A stretch of 64,000 nt of DNA from Straminergon stramineum. Lineage: Eukaryota; Streptophyta; Bryopsida; Hypnales; Calliergonaceae. The notes under the pieces are model-generated. The model was given only the letters and a program-made list of their open reading frames with translations, did not search any database and was not told the origin of the DNA. A program made the translations under genes and the position numbers. Within the stretch, counting starts at the first letter, position 1. Every line of letters begins with the position of its first letter. The stretch spans positions 36,258,547 to 36,322,546 of the forward strand of contig OY987263.1 of the NCBI GenBank assembly GCA_963920665.1, in the 5' to 3' direction. This document shows positions 48,055 to 64,000 of the stretch, piece after piece.

Positions 48055-48325
48055 GGGTCGAGACTATAGTAGTGCGACAAGTCGAATGTGGAGGTCCAGC
48101 CAAGGGTGAATGTAAAAAAAAAGATCCCCTATTTTGTGCTTGATTATTCTATTTCTCTACATTGTTCTTAGCTAATTTGGGGTCTCTGATTGCAAATATG
48201 AACTCAAAATTTGCAAATTTTTCCATGCCTTGCAAATAAATCGTTCCTGCGTTTTCCCCAGGGGTAAAATGCAGGGGCAAAACTGTCTCCGCATTCGGCT
48301 CGTCGCACTACTATAGTCTCGACCC
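48055..48325. mobile_element. Mutator-like MITE with ~39-bp inverted repeats
   Basis: The left end GGGTCGAGACTATAGTAGTG is repeated in reverse complement at the right end; pairing continues for about 39 bp with three mismatches. The flanks share TTTCAAT (48048-48054 and 48326-48332), extendable to (C)CCTTTCAAT because the ends begin with G/C runs. This fits the 9-10 bp duplications and long inverted repeats of Mutator-like elements. The 271-bp element has no coding capacity. Confidence 0.7.
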
Positions 48326-48332
48326 TTTCAAT

Positions 48333-49790
48333 GACTCCAAACCAAAGATTGTGGAGAATCTTTGTCTAAGTTAAATATGACTTTGCGCAGCAGTTTTGGG
48401 ACCAAGCAGATGTTACAGTAGAACGAGATGATTACACGTGGCCCTGACATAAGTTGGAAGTGGCCTTACAGCGAGGGACGGTGGGGGGCTGGGAATTTTT
48501 CTCGGGCCTTCACCGCACAAGGGCCCTCGCAAACTGGTATGGCGCGTCAGTTTGCAAGGGCCACGGTGGCCATGCTCTTAGCGCGCAAATGCATTGAATG
48601 ATCAACTCGATCACATTCAACTACAATTTCTACCCCTCTCAAAACCTACTTATTTTGAGAGATACAATTTTAGAGGGTATGACCATATTCTTACTTACCT
48701 TGACATTCAAGTGTTGTGATGACCGGAAAGCGATTATTAGAGAGAACAGTAGGAATAATGTCTTCTACTCATACAGGCACAGCCCAAGTGCCTATATTGT
48801 GGTCGGGAGCTTGCCGCCCTCCATAATACCGTTCCAGACCTGGATCCCGGGTTCCCATTGCGGATGCCCCAACTTAATACAAGTTTGAGATCGATGTCTG
48901 ACGATTCTAGCTTCATAATCTTTCACTCTGTTTGCTGTCATTTTGGGTCCGTCCTTTCAGGTATTAACAGTGGATAAATGTGAAAGCTCCGTCTAGATCA
49001 TGATCGTCTGTTTGCACGGAAAACAGCTTGAATCACTCTAGACTTCATCATTGCTTAGTTTCTTTGAATCGGCAATCGGCAATTTCTCAAACACGATCTA
49101 GTGGGGCCGATCTTTAAAACAATACTAGTTTAGATTCATATTTTTTAACTTAAGATATATGTTATTGGACACCCTGTTACAGTCCCATGCGCATGCAGAA
49201 TATTTTATAGGTCGACTGTCTGTATTCATAAACTATAAGAAACTCGACTCATTGAACAGTGATTCTTGGCACGTGCAGCAAATGTGACTACGGCAGCTGG
49301 CAAGTGGGCCAACAAGCTTGGTTCTGGGCAAGAGCTACCACCAGTGACTTAAGTTTTATAACCTTGAGAGCTGGGTCTGTACTCTGTAGTGACTCGTGAG
49401 TATACATCTCTCCTCCGTACTATTCCTACACCGTCCGGTGGCATCAGCAAAATCCGGTCAATGAAAAGTAAAACCATACCAATCCAAGCTGCTACACTCT
49501 CTACAGTCACTAGGTTAACCCAAATCATACTCCAAAATCTACAAAATAATGAAGATTTGAGGTTATAGAACGAGGCCAACTTAATCTGCTCACACTCCAG
49601 ACACACTCCAGACACGCTCCTTTAATCAAAACTGAACATTCGACTCAAGTTCCTTCCATGATTTGAACGGCACTACCCACTGCACTCGAGGCAATTCACC
49701 CCCAAAGGCAGGCTGCTGATCTCTACCAACCACGTGACTAACTTTTGACTAAGCATCTGCAAGCTAGGCTGATTATACCAAATCACTGTT
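48333..49790. other. Gene-free DNA upstream of peroxidase 1
   Basis: No coding sequence recognised. From about 49430 onward the sequence is similar to the reverse complement of the region upstream of peroxidase 2 (to about 60920), so it is part of the inverted duplication. Confidence 0.5.
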
Positions 49791-49801
49791 GTCTGTAGAC
49801 A

Positions 49802-49807
49802 TATATA
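49802..49807 (+). promoter_or_regulatory. TATA-like box of peroxidase 1
   Basis: TATATA in 'agacatatatacctgggtcaataag', about 145 bp before the start codon. The matching site before peroxidase 2 reads 'acatataccaataag' at about 60583-60597 on the minus strand. Confidence 0.5.
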
Positions 49808-49892
49808 CCTGGGTCAATAAGAGCTTCATGTCGACACACGCCTGTGCTCCAAAACTCGGCCGAAGTTGCAGAGCTTCAGGGTCACAGTCTAG

Positions 49893-53550
<3,658 letters not shown>

Positions 53551-56133
53551 TGATCACACGGACAACATTCTTTGTGGAGAGTTCTAGAGAACTGATGAAT
53601 GTGTCTTTACTAGTACTTACGATCCCTTCCTGCAACAATCTTTTCCTAAATGGAAGAATAGTAGTCCCTTTGGGATGGAGTGCGAGTAGCGAGGGTTATA
53701 GTCCTAGTCTCGTATTGCATCCGCTTCCTGGTTCGGGATGAATAAGTGAATGGATGACGATGTGGCCATTCACATAGCACTTGGATGCAAATATGACATT
53801 TGTGATACTTTGGGTTTCATCAAGAACAAGGAAATTGATGAGAATGTGACCGCCCATGTACTTGGATGAAAGGTTGACCCATGTGATAAGGTTTTGTGAC
53901 ACTATATGATTGTATTTAAAGGTGATATGGATTGCACATAAGTATACCGTATAATTATCTTTTTGGCTTGCATGATAAGTTCTCTTCCTAATCATTTGAT
54001 CATTCCAAATTCTTCTCTAGACTCTACTGCAGTACTCTCTTTGCACTAGTAGAATGTGTGGCTTATTTTCTCCAGTCAAGTTCGGGACCTCCTCCCAAAT
54101 ATCCAGCTGGGTGTGCGTCCACAATCCGAAGAATCGGTTACTGTGATGTCCCACGAAGTTAAGCAACCAAGTAATCGATTCAATCAACATAATTCAAGCA
54201 CCGATATGACAATGTACAGAAAATCGAATGAGCCAGAGGTCACTGAGAAATGCAAGCATGCCAGGATTTGTTGCTTCACGAAAACATGATACGATGAAAA
54301 CGGTCGACGGAAGTCCAATAACGTTTTTTGAAATATCGAAAGTCATGAGGCTGCCTCGTTCGAATTGAAGCCTACGACGACTGGCAATACCCTAGTGGAG
54401 TAATCTCAGGGACATTGCCCTAAACCCAAAAAATTCAATCCCTAAAACGCTCCAGGGACTTCACTGCTGCACACAACCACCAGCTGCAGGATTGAGCTGC
54501 GTGGCTACTGAGTTCGGATTGGAAAGTTTCAAAGACAGTCAATGAAATCCACGGTGAGGGCTGACGTCACTAACCTGGGGGGAGGTGCGTGTCGGTTGGA
54601 AGTGGGGGCTCGGACTTGCATCTTCACGACCATGGCGAAATGCGGCTTCACTCACCTTCCCCTTCTGAAGCGAACCTGACAGTCTGAGGACTCGGCTCTT
54701 CCGCATTTGGAGCGCACAGAATTTGTTCAACATTGACAAGAAAACCCGGCTGCGAGACGATTTCACTGTCTCGTAGATAAGGCGCCACCATCTTTGATGT
54801 TAGATGCAAGCTTATTAACTTCCGAATTACATTTGAGTCCCGAATGCCAGAGGTCATGCGCGACGGTCGACGAACCAGCCATAATTGGCAATTGCATTCA
54901 CCAAGTTCGTCGCTGTAGCAGGAGAGGGTGAAACCAGAGCACATCGAATGTTACTTTTGCTTTAGTGCAGCCAGTAAACAGTGCGTCTCCTATCAGTCCT
55001 ATGTCGCGGTGGGCCCGTTGGAGAAGACTTGATCCTTCCATCATCTTCAATTTCTATTACTCTCTCCGTCACTCTATTAGCTCCCTGTAAGCGTATACAT
55101 GATTTCTTCTAAATGGATGATCTTCTGGACAACTAGTTCAAGAATGTGATGCATTTTGGTTTGGGATTAGGCTTTTTGCAAAAATACATGCATTCAATGA
55201 TGAAAGACCTAAGGAATGTGCACCCACTATCACTGCCTGAAATGTTCAGATAGCATTCATTTCAGGTGGCGATTCTGGATGCGCTAACTCTGTGAACGTA
55301 TTTTTGAACCCTTGAGTCCCCACATCGCTTGCTCCTTCAAAGCCAGAACGAGTAGGAGAAATCAGAAATCAGACTTGCATACTGAAATCTGGTGAAACGA
55401 ACATTCCATAAGTGTAATAGGAGCCTCTGATTATTTGCATGTGCACCACTTGTGATCTGCCATATGATCAAGTAGAGCCTGCAATATTCATGAGACCGGG
55501 AATGAGATATTTAGAGCTTTATACATACATAGTGGTGATTACCGGTACCTCCGGACTTGCTCGCATACTGTCAAGCTTCAACTGAAATTGGAAGCCGAAC
55601 TCACATTTCTCACTTCAATTAAATTTTCGATCACTGAGGCAGCAACCGGGATTGCTACAGTTTGTGAATTTTTGTGAATATTGAATTTGTTCACCTCTGG
55701 ACCTACGTCAAACCCTGAAAAACAAGTTTGCGTGACCCTTAATCCCAGAAATGGCAGACTTAATAAATTAGTAAATTCATTCAGGAACGATATTATTTCA
55801 GAAATTTGACGATTCAAATCACACAAGTTGTAGAAACAAAAAGCCAGAACTTCCTGACTACATTATTTTTTTTTTTTTTTGAAACGGAGTTCACATAAAA
55901 TCAAAAAACAACTCATTTCCCTTGAAGTTCACTCAACGATATATGTGGGTCCACCATTGAAGCTCCTCTGTTCCCTAAGGGAAATTCATCCACTGTACGT
56001 GAGTCTGCACGAGCTCACTGTCACTAATTCGGTCGCCACTCTAGTGCTTGAGCTGGTGACCTTCCATACTAGAAACCTTTCTCCAAACGCACGCGTCGTT
56101 CCATTGACACTAAGAAACGAGGAGGTTCATTCA
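53551..56133. other. Spacer between the two convergent peroxidase genes
   Basis: 2.6 kb with no recognisable coding sequence; the outer parts are presumably 3' UTRs. It contains two diverged 'gatgagaatgtgac/gatgacgatgtggccattcacat...cttggatg' lines at 53750-53870, the 42.7-kb shared segment at 55236-55272, and a 14-T run near 55867. Confidence 0.5.
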
Positions 56134-60431
<4,298 letters not shown>

Positions 60432-61990
60432 CGCTGACTCTCCGTGAGTCTGTGATCAGCTTGCCAAAGAATCGGCCTCAGCTTCTAGCTAGACTGTGAC
60501 CCTGAAGCTCTGCAACTTCGGCCGAGTTTTGGAGCACACTCAGGTGTGTGTCGACATGAAGCTCAAATTGACTCGAAGCCTCTTATTGGTATATGTAGAC
60601 AACAATGATTCGGTATCAGCCCTTGCAGATGCTTAGTCAAAAGCTATTCACGTGGGTAGTAGAATTCAACAGCTAGTTCAAAGTCTTGGACACGCACCGT
60701 GACGAGGGACGTTGAAGTCTTGGAAGGAAATTGAGCCGAATGTTCAGCTTTGATTGTAGGAGTGTGTCTGGAGTGTGAACAATCACTCGGCAGTCATTCG
60801 GTTGGCCCAATTTTAGACTCTGAAATCTTGAGTGTGTGTGAATTTTTTTTGGTTTATGACGTGGGTCAACCTAGTGTTTGTAAAGAGAGTAGCTGTGGTT
60901 GGTATTCTTCTGATGATGCACTTCAATCGTTAATTTATTGTTTGTTGCATGCGCGCTGATAAGGCTGTACTACTTGGTAGGGGCGGTACGGGGGGTGAGG
61001 TTAAAGTTAGGGAGTGTGTCAGCTCTCAAGCTGCTGCTGACTGGGACTTAGCTTGTTGGCAGCTGCCGAAGTCGCACTTGCGTTTTTGCAATTGATTTCT
61101 AGTCTGTGAAAGTAACGTATTCCGCCAGAGTTTCACTTCTTCTTATGCGTACAGACAAGTCGGCCTCCATGGGGCCCTTTGACGTTATTTTCTAATTGTA
61201 AGCTTAATTCGAAAAATGTATTCGCAATGGAAGCGAGGTTTCATTCCAAGGCTGAGCTTCCTAAAAATTGGTGGTAACTTAAGTTATAAAGACAGACAAA
61301 AATTTCGAGGCAAGGCTCCGGCCAAAAGTAGAAAGAGTACCGGCGATTCTTTAGATCAATTAACAATGGAGGACATGGGGGACCGGGAAGAAGAATCACT
61401 CTCAGAGGTCTACGTTAAAGACTAATAAGCCTAACACCTACTAAATGATCTTTTTAGTACGGGCACAGAACTAGCTAGTGTCACTACCCAATAAAATTGT
61501 ACAAAGTAGTTCAGTATGATTACAGGAACCTCTCAACCTGCTCTAATTTGTAAAAGTGAAAATCACTTTGGTAGACTAATGTCACGAGCATTAATAGGAT
61601 TAATCTGTACTGGGTAGTTCTTAAAGTTCAATTGCATACCTTACCTTGGGACTTTCATCTAGAAGCTTTTGAGTGAATTGTCTCTCAAGCAAGAACAAGT
61701 GGCGCACTAGTCAACAAGTGGCCAGCACGAGATCCAAAACTTGATGAATTGAATTCTTCAATAGGTGCTCATAAATGATGTTTTATATATATCAAAGCCT
61801 TAGAAAGTAGTTTATTGGTCATAGACTAAATATAATAGTACCTGTGTACACAATACAATATGCACAATGTACTTGTTCAACAGCAACCTACCAGCCTCTC
61901 TGACAAAGGTGTAGCCGAAGGTCTCAAGATAGCAATGTTGCCAATTATCCAGTCATCACACGTGGATAAGGAAATGCCATCCAGGAGGAA
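60432..61990. other. Promoter side of peroxidase 2 and gene-poor DNA
   Basis: 60432-60920 is the promoter arm of the inverted duplication. A 69-codon plus ORF at 61216-61425 (MYSQWKRGFIPRLSFLKIG...) starts with ATG and is lysine/arginine- and glutamate-rich, but I recognise no family and cannot support it as a gene. Nothing else is seen. Confidence 0.4.
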
Positions 61991-62122
61991 CTAGGTGCGT
62001 TGCCCAGCAGGCTCTGGCCTAAGATTTGATCGCTGCTTCCCCGGCAAAACATCCATTGCTGGACTGAGTGGGAAGGGATTGTCACTTGGTGTTTCCAGTT
62101 GGAGAATCAATCGATCTGAAAT
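61991..62122 (-). CDS. Last exon of an unrecognised minus-strand gene
   Basis: After a good acceptor (ccatttcag) a 44-codon exon reads ISDRLILQLETPSDNPFPLS...RPEPAGQRT and stops at 61991-61993. Composition is clearly protein-like: proline-rich, no low-complexity AT codons, in a region where other frames are broken. It is too short for frame-length screening. I do not recognise the family. Confidence 0.45.
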   Translation of the reverse strand: MSDRLILQLETPSDNPFPLSPAMDVLPGKQRSNLRPEPAGQRT

Positions 62123-62738
62123 CTGAAATGGATGTTACATCGGAATGCTCTTAAGACTCGTAAAAAAGTAAATTAATTAATGCAGTAGTTAAATATGAAT
62201 TGATCATTGTAAGCTTTCGGGGATCACCAATGCATCTAATTTCGAAGACAGCAGTTGGCTTGTGCATCGATTGCAGAATGCTTGAAATCAACAACCTAAT
62301 AATGACTTTCACGTCTATTCAACTTCAGGTTGGCCGGGAGGAGATTAAAATTCCGGAGAATTAAACCAATGTAATTTCTGTGGGCCATGGTTTGCTCAGA
62401 AATTGAATCGGCACTACCTGACCATCGCTTGACCCTCTTTCGTTTCTTTCGTTTAGAGCACTCTAATAAGTCATAAAATTGAGCGGTAAGGGTAGCATCG
62501 ATTACAATCAGTCACACTAAATGTTGATACACTGTCTATGCTTTTCAGTGAGTACAATTTACCCCGACAAAAGTACAGTTGCATACTCAAGTTGAGACCA
62601 TCCAGCACGTAAAGCAGCACGGCCTCAGACCGACATGAACTTCATGAAACTTTGTAGGAGTTTGCTTACTGCTTTTAAGTTAGAACACTATTGCTCTCAG
62701 GGTCTGTTCACATGAGTCGGACCTTGCTTGGAGCTCAC

Positions 62739-62885
62739 TGATGTGCGTGGAGCTCAATCATTTGGCCAAACAAAATGATCCAGTCTCCAAAATCTTTTAT
62801 AAGTAGCCGACTGTCTTGAGGTGTCCTTGGGAAAGGGTTCTGGAGCACACATGATACTTCCGCCAGTTCATTCTGCACCAGAAGT
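62739..62885 (-). CDS. Probable internal exon of the same unrecognised minus-strand gene
   Basis: Between an acceptor (attattgag) and a donor (catca|gtgagc) the minus strand is open for 147 nt and reads LLVQNELAEVSCVLQNPFPR...DFGDWIILFGQMIELHAH. This looks like a helical domain. It ends in phase 2 while the 61991-62122 exon needs phase 0, so at least one exon lies between them (a candidate open segment is around 62310-62400). Upstream exons are beyond what I could identify. Family unknown. Confidence 0.45.
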
Positions 62886-62984
62886 CTCAATAATTTGAAA
62901 TGGTACATAATATTCCTTACAAATTAGATCGGTCAAAACCAACTATTGCATAATAATGGTATGAAGATATCTACGGTGAAAGCC

Positions 62985-63290
62985 GACCCAAAACTGTCAA
63001 TATAAGCAATTCAACAAATTCAGCATAGTTGGACGCACCTCTTGCTAGAAAAAATAATTTCGTAGTATTAGCAATTCAAAATCATGAATTTAAAAAAAAA
63101 AATTAGAATTTTTGGATATGGCATGTATTTTCTAAGATTTTTCAAAGTGATAGTATCCCAGACCACTGAAATTGTCATATAGGTGGACCTAATATTGAAA
63201 TTTGACAAAATCAGCTATAATAAGGGGACAATTTAATGACATTGTAGGGGGACACTTTAATGGAAGCCTAGGGAGTTGTATAGTAGAACC
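62985..63290 (+). repeat. Dispersed repeat, copy of 45765-46130
   Basis: Same ordered blocks: 'caatataagcaattcaaca', 'gtagtattagcaattcaaaatcatgaattt', 'ggcatgtattttcta' and 'cactttaatggaagcctaggg'. Confidence 0.65.
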
Positions 63291-64000
63291 ATCCATTACA
63301 ACCACTCAAGCATTATGTGCATGATGTGGAGCAGCAAAAGGTAATGTAAATTTTCTACCTCATAGAAAGATAGAAATCATGGGGATTGTAAATTTTTTGG
63401 TAATTTTTTGCCTTGAATTGAAATTACTATGTATTTTAGTAGTCAAAAGTTGATATAGAACCATCCACAACACATAGAGTCTTCCATTACTATTCATTCA
63501 AACTTCAAAGATTACTTTGGCTCTCAAAACCAAGTGCATGTGTCATAACATTGATGGTTAAAAGATGGTCAGAAACCAAGACCTAATGGTTAGACATCAA
63601 TCACTTCTCTATTGAATTTCCCAATACCTATAGATTAGCTATGGGGCCTAATTGATAATGGGTGGTTCTATCATATTGTGCATGAATGCAAATAGGGACA
63701 CTTTTGGATGTTTCTACCTTAAACCATGAAGGAAAAATTTCTATGAAGATTGAAACAAAAAGTATAAATGTGAACAATTTGTTTGAAATAATAAAAATCA
63801 GAAGAGAACAAACAAGTGTTAATTTGGTCCACATGTAGGAGGAACTATATAACATTCAAAGAAACTACGTTTTGCTCTCTTCAGTCCTCAATCACTAAAA
63901 GAAAACTGTGAGGATTTCAACAAAAAAAAACTTGAGGTTTTTGCATTATAGAAAACAGAAACATCAAGTTGTTTGTGTGGAAATCCTCAAGGTTTTCTTA
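63291..64000. other. Right edge, gene-free AT-rich DNA
   Basis: No recognisable coding sequence. A line at 63697-63727 (acttttggatgtttctaccttaaacc) matches the junction of the dispersed repeat and TTAA element near 46113-46140. Confidence 0.4.

Overview
The window is nuclear DNA of a land plant, most likely a bryophyte (moss-like). The basis is intron-rich GT-AG genes for plant-specific families (a chloroplast-import Tic20-type protein, a germin-like protein, two secreted class III peroxidases), telobox-like AAACCCTAA promoter motifs, and very AT-rich intergenic DNA full of decayed short transposable elements. The bryophyte assignment is inference; land plant is secure. All gene models were built by eye from splice signals, phase and recognised family motifs.

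Left part (1-20 kb): a partial two-pore cation channel (TPC) on the minus strand, running off the left edge, is divergently paired with an AP endonuclease 2 (APE2) gene on the plus strand (7 exons, 456 aa, ending in a PCNA-binding box). Next come an Abraxas/FAM175-like BRISC/BRCA1-A scaffold subunit (minus), an intronless Tic20-like gene (plus), and an unrecognised minus-strand gene whose leader holds a 57-codon upstream ORF.

Middle (20-36 kb): AT-rich DNA surrounds one germin-like gene. It is followed by a divergent pair, LTV1 (minus) and adenylate kinase 6/Fap7 (plus). Both are known late pre-40S ribosome-assembly factors, and each has a telobox-like motif about 120 bp before its start codon.

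Right part (36-64 kb): about 14 kb without recognisable genes contains several small inverted-repeat transposons, three families with readable target-site duplications. A tail-to-tail inverted duplication of two complete class III peroxidase genes follows (four exons each, matching phases, similar promoters). The last 2 kb contains exons of an unrecognised minus-strand gene.

The most notable signals are: (1) a 516-560 bp hAT-like element present three times with different perfect target duplications, two of the copies inserted independently in the same intron of the two paralogous peroxidases; (2) a ~230 bp family with CCCTT-type ends at TTAA sites, the signature of piggyBac elements, which are rarely reported from plants; (3) the LTV1/AK6 divergent gene pair; (4) an APE2 that keeps its PIP box but lacks the expected zf-GRF zinc finger. 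I found no convincing tRNA or rRNA gene and no CRISPR array.
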